Positions 9,083-19,730 are shown, counted from the first letter of the stretch. The stretch: DNA of 40,143 nucleotides from Purshia tridentata (GCA_003254885.1 QANT01003477.1:1-40143); one strand, 5' to 3'. The notes: generated by a model not told the origin, from the letters alone. Made by a program: numbers and translations.

Positions 9083-11492
9083 AGAGACTACCAGAACAAG
9101 CCAAATAATTCCATGTTCAGCCTTCAATTTTGTGTTTGCTTGTTTATTATGCATGGAATATTCTTTTATTCTTTGTGCAAATACAAATTTTTTAACACCA
9201 TCATCATATTTAATTCATGACTGTATTGACTATGAGACCCCAAAGGCATTAATTGAACAGCACCGGTGGCCTGTCTTTTTGAGATACTCCTTTATATCTT
9301 TTTGTTTAATTTCTGGTAGGGCATTGATTAGGTCGTGTCGGATGAGGAGCAATCATCCGGCAAGACCCAGATCACAACTTTTACTTGGTATCAGAAAAAT
9401 AGTCAGGAGAACATTTATGGTGAAGGAAGCTAGTTTGTCGCTTTGCCACAACTTAAAGTTGCAAAAGGAAGCCACCGCGTTGGAATTTCAATAATGAATA
9501 TTCTAAAGATGAAGTGAACACACGAATATCAAGTGCAACCAGTGCAGGCATCAGGCATGTATAGTAGAGAAGACCACATACGCCACCAGCAAATAAACCT
9601 GTCACCAGCTCTGAATTCTGAAACAAGTTCATGTTCCGAAAGCTTTTGACAACTCGGGCATTACCTGCAAAGTCAACATCGATCTAAGTTTCTTTGTGGT
9701 TCATTTATGTATCAAAAACAAAAGATTTCATCCTCTGACCAATCTTCCCACATGCTTTTGCTTCTGTATCTGTAAGAACTTTTTGCCCACACCAACTTGA
9801 AAACAGTTAGGAACCAGGGGAGGACCAATTAAAGAAAGCAACCTACACATAATCTTCTGATGTCTACAGATGTCTGACCTCTACCTGTGTTATACAGTTT
9901 CAATTCCCACTTCTCTCTCAAACACACACTCAAATTAACCTTTTGTCAAGTGGTTGTTGTAGATCTGGCTTTTCAATTCGTGAATAGGTTATTACTCCAA
10001 CAGTACGAATATAAATGCCTGACAAACCCCAGTCTCAAATTTCTCCATTCATGTTCCTTCCTTTCTGTTTCATCTTAATCTGCTAGGATGTCTCCAGTCT
10101 TAAACTTAAAATTTTTGCAGCTACAATCTCCCTTCAGAAAAAATGAAAACTGGGCTTTCCAACTCTGTTCCAGGAATGGACTTTTTTTGTCCACCACTCA
10201 AAATGGAAAATAATATTACAAAAATAACTGGTACAGTAAAGATCTATGAATCCGATTACAAGAACTCAGATTCGGAAAAGAAAACTAAGATTTCTTCACG
10301 ATGAATCAGATGCAAATATGCAATGTAGTAGATACAATTACAATATCAGCTCATAGAATGATTATAGAGTTGTAAAACAACTGTTACAATCCAAAATATG
10401 TCAAGATAGATGAATCCTATTACAAGAAACATCAAATAATAACATTTTTGAAATACTCAGCGGACCAATAGCTTCATTCCCTACTCCACTTACTACTTAT
10501 CGGTTTATGTAGTCCAGCAGTGCTTTATGGAATGGTGATTTCGCTCCTGTATGTAACTTGAACCATACAGAGGTCATAGAGCAAGCATCACCACTACCTC
10601 TGGCATTGAAAACAAAATAATAGAATAAGAGGAAAGTTTCAATCACCATCAACAGAAAAAATTATCGCCTCAAATTTAAAGAAAGCACAATCTGCAGCCC
10701 ATATAACAGTCAAAAAGCCACATTGTGTCAAACCAACTTTTGACTTAAGAGGGGAGCAATGATACCTTGCAGACAAGACAGAAATTCTCACCAAAAACAC
10801 AAAGGAGGATCATTCTTTGCGCAAAGCAGCATGCATCTTAAACATAACAACCAGAGTTTTTTGTGAAATAACACTGAGTTTGCAAGATTCATATATCAGA
10901 TTTGTGACCATCTATTTTCTCACATTCAAACCTAAACAGTGGAGTAACATTGTTCTTAATAAGTTTCAGTTTCAACTCTTAGAATGTAGGGTAAAATAAA
11001 GCAGGGCCATGAGCTGAAGCCTATCACCAGCTTCAACTTTCTGTTTTGCTCGGAACCTAGTCATAGGCTTTTTATCACTTTCTGCATCCCAAGATTCAAT
11101 AAGAAAGTCCATTGAACCATTCTTATTGATCAAACCACTATTTATGCTCATAACAAATCAAGGAATGTTTGCATGTAATTATTCTCCACCACTATTATGG
11201 GCAAGGTAACTGATTCTAGTCTTAACAATTATTCTAACTATATAACTTGTTCAAAACTTAACCATCACATACTTAATTCATTAGGCTTACTGAAAGTAAT
11301 CATAATAATAATAATCCTTTAAGTAGGCTTCTCTAATGTAGTAAGAATACCCAGGAGGTGGCCGGCAGTTCCTTAGCAGACATATATCTTTTCCCTTACA
11401 ACATAACATTTTCAAATTTTCAGGGCTCTTTGTATCAGATGTCCTCCGAGGTACATATATTAATTTCCATTGCTTCTAACCTTGATTTCAGA

Positions 11493-11846
11493 TCACTCTG
11501 AGACAATCACTGGAGGCAAGGTTTGTAAAAGGGCCCAATCACATGCTTTGATGTGAGTAGATGAAAAAGGGTACTCTGGATTTGTAAGAAATTCATTAAG
11601 CAAGGCCTTTCTGTTGCCTAAAGTTCTTTGTGCCTTCAACCCTGGAATGGCATATCATAGAATTTTGTGTTGAATAACAAAGGAGCCATTATCACATTGG
11701 CATTATGCTCATTAGCTTTTATTGTAAATTAGAATACACTACATCCACAAAACGTATAGTTTACCGGAATTGAACATTGTTCAGCATTCAGTAGGATTAT
11801 CAAAATTACCTAAGCACATACCCATATGGAACCAGAGAGAAACTTG
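11493..11846 (-). CDS. candidate two-exon micro-ORF A (54 residues), unknown function
   Basis: Not a recognised family. Exon 11846-11810 is bounded by TTTCTAG on its 5' side and GTAATT on its 3' side. It joins exon 11641-11493, which is preceded by CATTCCAG. From the ATG inside the first exon the spliced frame reads MGMCLGLKAQRTLGNRK, continues through NEFLTNPEYPFSSTHIK, and ends VIVSE then TGA. The same frame stays open upstream through 12252-12211, so the true protein may begin further upstream. The duplicated copy at 13451-14033 keeps the same splice sites, lengths and stop from this ATG. That conservation is the only argument for coding. Most base differences between the copies change the amino acid, which argues against strong selection. 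Confidence 0.3.
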
Positions 11847-12025
11847 CTAGAAATGTAAATTCTAAAAGATCTCTCTTTTTTTGTCAAAAAATCCTAAAAG
11901 AACTAAAAAATGTGAACTTTCATTCTTCCTTTTCAAAAAAAAAGAAAAGAAAAAAGGTAAGAGAAATCATCATTTGTGACCCAGAGAATGAAGCCCATTA
12001 CTCAATCGAAGCCATAAGCACCAAT
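11493..12025. repeat. segmental duplication, copy A
   Basis: This block is similar to 13451-14545. Matching landmarks are GAGACAATCACT (about 11501), CAAGGTTTGTAAAAGGGCCC, GCATTCAGTAGGATTATC (11784), CTAAGCACATACCCATATGG and CATTTGTGACCCAGAGAATG (about 11972). Copy B holds several hundred extra bases after about 14045. The exon-like segments of the unresolved locus lie inside it. Confidence 0.85.
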
Positions 12026-12520
12026 GTGGCCAAATTCAAGTTCATGAATTTTCATCTTGGATGATGCAACCCAAAACAACAACAGCAACAACAACAAAAG
12101 ACAATACCAAAATCCAAACAAAACAAAACTGAGTATTGACTGAAAAACATAAGCCCAAAGGGCATGAGGACTGAAACCCAGAAACGTAAAGGGAGGGTAG
12201 CAGTAGTTACCTTGAGGAGTGGAAACAACTTTCGAATAAGATGTGCCTCCAAGAGAAGGAAGAAGACCCATCACCATCAGAATGAGATTGGGTTGGAGTT
12301 GCAGGTACCATGTATAGCATAAGCATTAGCCCTACCGTTTGCTTTTTTTTTCTTTTCCTTTTTCACTTTCACTGGTTTAATACCATCTCTCAATCTTTCT
12401 ATCGCTCTCACTGGTCTGGTGCGCGTGTTTCTATGTTGTGAATGTGGGTTTAAGGAGGGTTTTAGGATTTGCACGAATTACGATGAGGCGTGAACTTTGA
12501 CTATTCTTCTCTCCTCCAGC

Positions 12521-13450
12521 TCCCGCCAAATTTTCTTGTCGGTTGCCTTCAGGTTCAGTCCAGTCCAGTCCACAGTTCTGAGTTCACTCGGACCACTTCA
12601 CTTTATTTTCGAATTTTTTTTTCTTTCATTTAATTTTCCGTTGTAAAAGAGAAACAACGGAATCTCATAATTAAATTGATAATCTAATCTCTGTTTTCTG
12701 TTTAGTAGCTAGTGGTGAAATTAATGATAAGAAAATTATAATTCCATTTTTCTCAGTGGAATTGCGATGGGAGGTTGGAGTTAAAACTAAACAGGGACTT
12801 TTAAGGTTTGTAAAAATAAATAACGTTTCGAGTGTCGCAATATATGTAAAATTCTCACTTTACATCATACCAAATCCATCTCCAAAACCACTAATGCCCT
12901 CATTTTTGTTTATTTTGGTGATATGAGACGTCATATGTGAGCCTTATAAACTGAAACTTGAGCAAAAGGCATGATCAAAGTGTTAAAAGATTAGATTTCT
13001 CATCCCACAACGTATAGAATGGAAAGCACTATCAGGGAGCAGGGGTTTGGTTATTTTCTTCACAAATTGCTAAACGAAATAACGGTGCTCAGAGTGGGGT
13101 TTTGCAACAACAGCAAGGCAGACCTAGAACAACAACCAAAGTCTCTACTAATGAATAAGGTATATTGACTAAGATACTCCCTCTAATGCATTCTACAATT
13201 ATTCTAAGGTAGACAAGGTATGTAGGAGTATATTGAACACCAGATTCAATCAATTTGAAAGGCTGAAAGGGTTTGCATGATATGAAGCTACATATTGCTG
13301 CAGTTACAATCAAATAAAAGATGTAAAGCACCAGTTGAGAAAAAGAAATGCTATGATGATCTATTGATTAATTATAACACATCACCAACGAATCAGTTAA
13401 TATGTTATTAACTGTGCAACACCTTGATAGATCCTCACCTTGTTTGCAGA
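12521..13450. other. intergenic region between the two segmental duplication copies
   Basis: No gene was recognised. The first ~100 bp are comparatively GC-rich and could be the promoter of the minus-strand locus to the left. The remainder is AT-rich with frequent stops. Confidence 0.55.
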
Positions 13451-14033
13451 TCAGTCAGAGACAATCACTAGAGGCAAGGTTTGTAAAAGGGCCCAATTCC
13501 ATGCTTTGATGTGAGTAGATGAAAAGGGGTCCTCTGGCTTTGTAACAAATTCATTAAGCAAGGGTTTTATGTTGCCTAAAGTTCTTGGCGCCTTCAGCTC
13601 TGGAACAGCATGTCAACTTACTTTGGAATTGAATAGACTATAATAACATTGGCATTATGCTCACTAGCTTTTTATTGTACATTAGAGTATACTGTATCCA
13701 CAAAACGGTTCCATTTTCTGTTATCTTGCATATTGCAGCATATTAAGTACAATAGTTGTTTCTGTACCTTGCAAAGTGTATGGCTTACCCTGCTCTTAAA
13801 CTAACAACTACAGGATCCATTCATATATCAATGGAGATGAAAAGAAAATCAACAATCAGGAACGACATATTAACCTGACTCACCAATAAAGATTCATAAT
13901 ACACAGAACAACACTAGTATTAGGCATCAAAATCCAAAGAATTCAGATTTCAGAATTCAACATTGTTCAGCATTCAGTAGGATTATCAAAATTACCTAAG
14001 CACATACCCATATGGAACAAGGGGAGAAGGTTG
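13451..14033 (-). CDS. candidate two-exon micro-ORF B (54 residues), duplicate of micro-ORF A
   Basis: Exons 14033-13996 and 13599-13451 carry the same splice-site contexts as copy A. From the ATG in the first exon the frame reads MGMCLELKAPRTLGNIK, continues through NEFVTKPEDPFSSTHIK, and ends VIVSD then TGA. That is 54 residues, the same length as copy A. The first exon is 38 nt instead of 37. The extra base shifts any frame entering from further upstream but leaves this ATG frame intact. No counterpart of the 12211-12277 upstream exon was noticed. It is either a young duplicate gene or a pseudogene fragment. Confidence 0.25.
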
Positions 14034-14545
14034 CTGGAAACGTAAGTTTTAAAGGAATAAAAAAAGCGGAACTTTCATTCTTGGGTGTCAGTCAAGATTT
14101 CTACACTTTCTGATTGAAGCAGATAAACGGGATTACAGGGGCCAAAACTCAAAATGACCAAACAAAAAGTAAACCAAATGCTACAAATTGAGAATGATCA
14201 GATAGAGTTAATACATAGATGCCATCATGACGGCAATCAAACCAATAGGGAAACAAAGTTCACAATCATCATCTCAATTCTCAGTCCTCAAAAAATTTCT
14301 TATTTTTCGAACGGACAGAAATTACAAGATGGGTTTTGATCAAAATAGCAAAACAGTTCAAAGTTACCAATTTCATTTATAAAGCAAACACGGCGCAATG
14401 TGTGATGTTAGGAGAATAATCAGATAGAGCTAATACCATAAATTCAGCTTTTAAAATAAATAAAAAGTTGAAAGAGTAAGAAAAACATCATTTGTTACCC
14501 AGAGAATGAAAACTCATTATCATAACTTCAATACCACAATAAAAT
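13451..14545. repeat. segmental duplication, copy B
   Basis: This is the counterpart of 11493-12025. It is collinear until about 14045, then interrupted by roughly 400 bp not found in copy A, with the match resuming at about 14470 (CATCATTTGTTACCCAGAGAATG). A repeated GATAGAG(T/C)TAATAC word at about 14205 and 14424 suggests the extra DNA arose partly by local duplication. Confidence 0.8.
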
Positions 14546-14639
14546 ACTAAACAATCAAAATTCTGCCAGACAATTCAATATCGACAGCCATACTTGCTCG
14601 GGCAAAGCCTGTCTATTGTCTGTAGCATGCCATGCTGAA

Positions 14640-16004
14640 TTACTCTGTTGATTTCTTACTACTCTTAGCCTTCTTCAGCTTTGCTTCTCCACTCTTCCTC
14701 TTCTCCTTCTTTCCAACAGACTCTTCACCTTTGACAGACAAATCATCTAATTTCTTCTTTACAACATCTTTTTTCTTCTCTTTCGCGTGACCGTGACCCT
14801 GACAACACCCATCTTTCTTATGCTTTACCGTGACAGCACCTTCATCTTCAACCTTAGCCGATTTCTTCAACCGTTTCTGACCATTAACCTCACCCACAAC
14901 CTTTTCCACATTCAAAGCCAGCTTCTTCGACCGTTTCTCACCATCAAACTCACCAACAACCTTTTCCTTCTTCCTCTTCTTCTTCCCCAATTCACCACTA
15001 CCCAGTTGGTCATTCTCACTCTGCTTAACTTCCTTAATATCACCATCTTCACCTAATTCACCCTCATCAAGCACCTCACCAGCATTGCTATCCATATACC
15101 TCACTTCATGAATCCTGCCCTTCTTCTTACCCACTTTTTCAGCCTTCACATCCTTATTCTCACAACTAACACCATCTTTGACTTCCTGCTCAGCTTCGTC
15201 ATTATCCTTATCTCCTTCAATCTTCAATGTTGCATCCGGCACCGCCTGATAAATCGGCAGCGCAAGCGACTCCAACAGCTTCAAGTGAAAGGACCTCACA
15301 TCCCCCCACTTCTTAGGCACAATCTCCACAATCCCATTAATCGCCGCGACCACATTCTCCACAATCTCCTCAACGCTCATGGACGCCTTCGCCACCCTCA
15401 CAACGCTACACGTCCCGGTGCTCAAGAAAAACAACGCCGACCCACATGCCTTATCAATCTGCTCCTTCCAATTCTTGTGATGCAAGTCCACCGGCACCGG
15501 AATCCTCTTCTTCTTGAAAAACTCCTTCCCCAACAGCCTCGGAAGCAGGGGCACGATCCGCTTGTCAGCCAAAAACATATCATAAGAATAAAGCAGCTTC
15601 CTTTTGGCCTCAAAGGGTCGGTAATCGGACTTAAGCTTCGAGAGCTTCAAGATTTTCGAGACGGGTATGTTCTCGGCCTTGATCTTCTTCTGAATGTCGT
15701 CCTTGGTGAGCTTGGACTTGGGTCGGTCGTCGTATATCAAGCAGAGCTCGGTGAGCTGGTTATGGAGAGGATGTGGGAGAGCGATTTTGTGGGCGTTTAC
15801 GCGACCCTTTGGTGGGATTTTCTTGAGGGTGAGAACGAGGTAGGTGAACTCGTCGGAGTCTAGGAGATCGGGTTTCTGGGTCTGCAACTTGGAGCCTCGC
15901 CATTTGAGGAGAGCTTCGATGGCTTTTCGCACCGTCTTAGGGCTCACTCTGGTGGGTGTGGTTGTAGAATCTGGAGGAGTTGGGGCGGTGGTGGCAACGG
16001 CCAT
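14640..16004 (-). CDS. ribosomal L1 domain-containing protein (RSL1D1/Cic1-like)
   Basis: Single uninterrupted exon of 454 residues. Residues about 20-250 form a ribosomal-L1-like domain, with the usual run of short Leu/Lys-rich segments (LTLKKIPPKGRVNAHKIALP, KLSKLKSDYRPFEAKRKLL, LLPRLLGKEFFKKKRIPVP). About 200 residues of very Lys/Glu-rich tail follow, with several KKKRKK/KKEKRK basic clusters typical of nucleolar proteins. A small Cys/His cluster (GCCQGHGHAKEKKK) lies inside the tail. Human RSL1D1 and yeast Cic1/Utp30 share this layout and act in pre-rRNA processing in the nucleolus, so a role in ribosome biogenesis is inferred. The ATG at 16004 was chosen because it is followed by a Thr/Pro-rich leader and then the domain. 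The upstream ~60 bp hold purine-rich 5' UTR. Confidence 0.88.
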   Translation of the reverse strand: MAVATTAPTPPDSTTTPTRVSPKTVRKAIEALLKWRGSKLQTQKPDLLDSDEFTYLVLTLKKIPPKGRVNAHKIALPHPLHNQLTELCLIYDDRPKSKLTKDDIQKKIKAENIPVSKILKLSKLKSDYRPFEAKRKLLYSYDMFLADKRIVPLLPRLLGKEFFKKKRIPVPVDLHHKNWKEQIDKACGSALFFLSTGTCSVVRVAKASMSVEEIVENVVAAINGIVEIVPKKWGDVRSFHLKLLESLALPIYQAVPDATLKIEGDKDNDEAEQEVKDGVSCENKDVKAEKVGKKKGRIHEVRYMDSNAGEVLDEGELGEDGDIKEVKQSENDQLGSGELGKKKRKKEKVVGEFDGEKRSKKLALNVEKVVGEVNGQKRLKKSAKVEDEGAVTVKHKKDGCCQGHGHAKEKKKDVVKKKLDDLSVKGEESVGKKEKRKSGEAKLKKAKSSKKSTE

Positions 16005-16086
16005 GGAGGCAGAGATAGAAAGATAAAAGGGGTCGACCTGAGGTTTAAGAGTGAGACTGAAGAGAACGCAGAAAAAGAGATTGGGG

Positions 16087-16096
16087 TTTTAGGGTT
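16087..16096. promoter_or_regulatory. telo-box-like motif upstream of the L1-domain gene
   Basis: TTTTAGGGTTTTG lies about 80-95 bp upstream of the ATG of the minus-strand gene. AAACCCTAA-type elements are established in promoters of plant translation and ribosome-biogenesis genes. Assignment here rests on position and word match only. Confidence 0.45.
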
Positions 16097-16509
16097 TTGC
16101 GAATTGAGTAAAGACTGAAAACTAGATCTGGAAATTGTAACATTGATCAGGGCTGCTAAATTGGGCCAATTGGGCTTGATTCTTCTTTAGGGCCTACATT
16201 ATAAAAAAAGCCCAAAAAAATTAACTAGAGTTGACTAGAGAATAAAAATTCTTAGTATGATGCACCCAAAAATTACAATTCACTTAGGCATGAACAAGTT
16301 GATACAGCAAAAGAAAATCAAAAAAATTTGATTAAAAAAAATTATCAACAACATAGAGAAAGATTGAAAAACAATGAATTACGAGAGACTTGAGAGACCA
16401 AGATGAAACGAATGAGAGAGGTTTAATTTGATTTTTGAAGTAGCATTGTTTTAGTTGTTTGGAAGAAGAAAAAAAAATATTGAGAGAAGCTAAATCAGAT
16501 GTTCTAATC

Positions 16510-16830
16510 TTCTATAGAAGCACACCATGAAACTCACTAAGATTTTGGTAGGCATATATTATTGGAACTATTAGAAAGGTAACATCACCATTAACAAGAG
16601 GCCAAGACTCCTAAGAAAACAGTCTCATCAACACTCACGATTTTGTTTGTAGCATCATGATGCAAAACTTGGTCCGAAGTTATATGCCTTGTACTATTCT
16701 ATTCTCTCTGTCTCTCTCACTAGCCACCCAGAAAGTCACTTGTCCTTCTATGTTTTAAAAGGTTGCACATTTTCTTTCAAGTAAAACCTTCATGAGTGAG
16801 AGTTGGAGTTGAGAGCTTCACATTTTAATT
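16510..16830. repeat. direct repeat flanking the acidic-protein gene, left copy
   Basis: Similar in order to 19160-19730. Shared words include CCATGAAACTCACT(A/G)AGATT, AACAGTCTCATCA, a TCTCTCTGTCTCTCTCAC tract, CTAGTCCTTCT-like and GTGAGAGTTG, then GAAAGCTTCACATTT-like. No coding potential was noticed. Confidence 0.7.
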
Positions 16831-17471
16831 GGGCTAAGTTGTTCATTTTTGGGCTATAGAGGAAGTGGGTCAGTTGAGAACTTGAGACCCATAAAACCCA
16901 AAAACAATCATGGTAGGCACGTTCCAATTCCAATCATGGTCAGACCAGTTAAGGGATACTATGAGTTTTACAGCTCTCAAATTAGTAGCTCATCATTGAC
17001 ATTTTGGACATAGTCCCTATCAGATTGAGAAGGTCCTTGAAGTTGATTGAATTAATTCAATTGCTTAACATGCAAGCTAAGCACCAACTCACCTATATAG
17101 TTTTAACCCTCAATCTAGTATAAGCTAATGTTTAACTCTTAAGACTAATATCAGTAACCAATTGGAAAAAAGTTGATAATCTTAACATAATTGTAAAATT
17201 GTTTTTATATTATGATGAGATGAGAGACCCTTGGTTGTACATTAAGGCCATTTACCAAAACTCCCGCCCTTCTAAGTTCTAAGTTATAAATGTTAACGTG
17301 GCATTTCCCTCCCTCCCTGACCGTTTCAATTTGAAAAACGTAAAAAGAAACTCTTTCATAAAAGTGAGAGAGTTGAATAACTTGAAACTGACCACCACCA
17401 CATTTACTCTCTATCTATCTATCTACCATTCTTTCTTTCTTTGTAAATTCATAGCAACCAGTCAGCAAACC

Positions 17472-17669
17472 ATGCCTTCACGTTCACGTTCACGTCCAAA
17501 GAAAACAACATCATCAAAATCTGCCAAGAAAAGAATTAAGAATACCACAAAACGATTCCACCACTCGTTCCACTCTCCACCTATTCTTCAACTCCAAGTC
17601 CAAGTTACTCTCTCTTTTTTGGATTCTAACTTATTCGCTGGATTGGCAATTGGATTCCACATAGTTTGA
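17472..17669 (+). other. upstream open frame in the 5' leader of the acidic-protein gene
   Basis: An ATG at 17472 opens a basic frame (MPSRSRSRPKKTTSSKSAKK, then a His/Ser stretch) reaching a stop at 17667. The visible GT donors near 17595-17605 are in phase 0. The acceptor CTGCAG at 17862 would then put the main gene out of frame, giving a spliced frame that overlaps the main ATG and ends shortly after it. Either this is a translation-limiting upstream ORF or the real splice differs and it is the true N terminus. I cannot decide from sequence. Confidence 0.35.
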
Positions 17670-17873
17670 CTTCTTTCTCATTGATCTATCTGGATTTATA
17701 ATACTTTTTAGATTTCTTTCTATTTTTCTATTTGTGCTTTGATATATAAACTTCCAACCTGTAATTTTGTGATGAGAAAGAATTGGGTGTCTATGAGACT
17801 GCTTCTTGTGACTTGTCAAAGCCATTGTGGTAATCAATATTTGTGACTTGAAATTTCTGCAGATCATAACCAA

Positions 17874-18842
17874 ATGGAGGATTCTTCAAATGGGAAATTA
17901 GAGGAGACCCACAAAGTTCAACCAGAGGATGTTGTTGGGGACTCAAAACCTGTGGTTCAAGCTTTGAGGGATATAGCTATTGATGATTATTCTGTGCCTG
18001 CACGTAAAACCCATGATGGAAATGATTCGAGTTCGAGTAGTAGCAGTTCCGATGATGAGGCAGAACCTGCTGAGAAGAGTCCTCAAGTGGTGGATTCAGG
18101 AGAAGTGAAGGAGGTTGTTGAGACTGTTGTATCTGAGTTCAATCATTTGGATCAAGGTGAAGAAAAGGAGGAGAAAATTTTGCCATATGAGACTGATGGA
18201 TCTTCTCTGGCTGTGGTTGAGGGAAAAACAGTATCATATTTGGATGAGAGTAATGGGGTTCTTCCAGTTGAAGCAGATGTGGTGTCCAATGGGGTAGAGG
18301 AATCAACATTGCCTTCTTTCAGTGAGAATTATGGGTCTGCTCCAGTCGCAGAAAGTGTGGTGTCCAAGGGAATTGAAGAAACAGAAGCGCCTTACTCAGA
18401 TGAGAAAGAGGAGATCCCTCCAGCTGTTGCAGATGAAGTGCCAAAGGGAATTGAGGAAACAAAATTGCCGGTTATAGAAGAGAAAACAGGGGAGTCATCA
18501 GGTACTGCTTACAAGGTAGCCAGTGAAAATGTTGATGATGACTCATTGAAGCCGTCCCCGGAGGTTCCTCCAGTTGAATCAACTCATGCTGGAGAAGAGT
18601 ATGGCAAGCCTGAGATTCCTGAAACCACAGAAACTCCGGTAATTAAGTTTGTTCTTTGCATTTCTATCTGTACTTCCTAATTTGAGCATGTCTAACATTT
18701 CTAGCTATCAGTTTGTTTTCTGACCAATTTTTGGTTTTCCTGTTGGCAGTCTATCATATCTGTCACTAGAGGCCCCCTGCAACCGACTTCATGGAAGAGT
18801 TGCTGTGGACTTTTTGAAGTTCTGCGCCGATCTGATAGATAA
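17874..18842 (+). CDS. acidic Ser/Glu-rich protein of unknown function
   Basis: Two coding exons, 17874-18638 and 18750-18842, with phase 0 GT..AG borders, give 285 residues. The start is the first ATG after a good acceptor (CTGCAG at 17862), so a leader intron is likely. The protein is strongly acidic and low-complexity. A run of eight Ser lies at residues 52-59 followed by an acidic patch. Three imperfect repeats of the type VVSKGIEET or EVPKGIEET occupy the second half. The short last exon is quite different: a Cys/Arg-containing tail, PTSWKSCCGLFEVLRRSDR. I recall similar conserved C-terminal tails in plant proteins of unknown function but cannot name the family. No signal peptide or membrane segment is visible. 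The acidic body is probably disordered. The C-terminal SWKSCCGLF module is likely the conserved functional part. Confidence 0.8.
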
Positions 18843-19159
18843 TTGAGGGTAATTACATAGAAAGAACACTGATTTATTAGCCATTACTGTTCAGTTTTAG
18901 TCAACACTCCACTTGAATTCTTTTTCAAGTTCTAGATTTGTGAAATGCTTTTACCGTTTGGTTTCGAGTTTTCATTAGACTGGTTTGTGATGAGAATATG
19001 AACTCTTTTGGGTTATATGATATCAAGGTACTATACATGTTAAGGATTAAATATTAAGGACAAGTAGATAAAAGGTCCTTTCATTGATCTTAAAAGGAAG
19101 AAGAGACATAAAATGTGGTTCTGGAAGCACAGCCCTTAATACTCTTTTAGTAAACTTTA

Positions 19160-19730
19160 AGCTCTTCTGTGGAAGCAAACCATGAAACTCACTGAGATTT
19201 TGGGTATTCACATATTTTTGGAAATTTTAGGAAAGGTAGCATCACCAGTCATCAAAACAGTCTCATCAGCTTTCTAATCTGCTATTCTCTCTGTCTCTCT
19301 CACCAAACATTCCCAAGTTACTAGTCCTTCTGCTATATTTTACAAGGTTGTTCATCTTTTTCAAGTAAACTGCAAAATCTTTAGGAGTGAGAGTTGACCA
19401 TCTTTCCTACAGAGATTTTTTCTTATTTCAGTTTTCAACTTTTCGTATTTTTGGGTGAACTGACCAAACAAAACTTTAGAATGTGCTGGAATTTGCTGGC
19501 ATAACACTCTTATATAATGGAATGTTACTTCAATAACATGGCTCGACAGTTGGTGAGCTAATAATGTATGTGCTGGCACCATTATATACATAGTATTAAA
19601 CAACCTGTTTCTCTTCTTTTTAATCCTGTGGTGCAGAGACAGAGCATTGTGGGAGGTGCAACTGGGCCATGAACCTTTGCACAGCAAAATCTAAATAGAG
19701 TCGGAGATTGAAAGCTTCACATTTGTTTAG
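19160..19730. repeat. direct repeat flanking the acidic-protein gene, right copy
   Basis: Collinear with 16510-16830 except for about 300 bp (about 19396-19695) that separate the GTGAGAGTTGA word from GAGATTGAAAGCTTCACATT. These 300 bp are an insertion here or a deletion in the left copy. I see no clear inverted ends or target duplication around them. Confidence 0.7.

Larger units (their letters stand above)
9083..12520 (-). other. unresolved minus-strand locus with several exon-like segments
   Basis: I cannot name this locus. On the minus strand several short open segments look protein-coding and some have fitting splice sites. (a) 12252-12211 joins 11846-11810 and 11641-11493 in one frame, ending VIVSE-stop. 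(b) 11151-10972 is a 59-codon ATG frame including SMDFLIESWDAESDKKP. (c) 10788-10768 joined to 10599-10497 gives ISVLSARGSGDACSMTSVWF and ends HKALLDYINR-stop. (d) 9663-9453 includes NMNLFQNSELVTGLFAGG with hydrophobic character. (e) Near 9780-9690 is TEAKACGKIGQRMKSFVFDT-stop. Each ends in a stop, so they do not join into one long protein. It may be an alternatively spliced gene, a decaying gene, or two small genes. A GC-richer, promoter-like stretch near 12480-12560 suits a 5' end there. Confidence 0.35.
16030..17297. other. intergenic region, divergent promoters of the L1-domain gene and the acidic-protein gene
   Basis: No gene is visible. It contains copy 1 of a direct repeat at about 16510-16830. 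A TTAGGGTTTT telobox-like word occurs at about 16087-16096 just upstream of the L1-domain gene. Telo boxes are common in plant ribosome-biogenesis promoters, so this fits that gene's role. Confidence 0.55.

Noticed and set aside
12002..12277. 91-codon Leu-rich membrane-like protein on the minus strand
   Set aside because: The Leu run comes from a CAA/CAG-type simple stretch read in reverse beyond a GTAACT donor; it is probably intron.
15108..15863. 251-codon open frame on the plus strand
   Set aside because: It is antisense to the L1-domain gene, whose Lys-rich codons leave few stops on the other strand; its composition is not protein-like.
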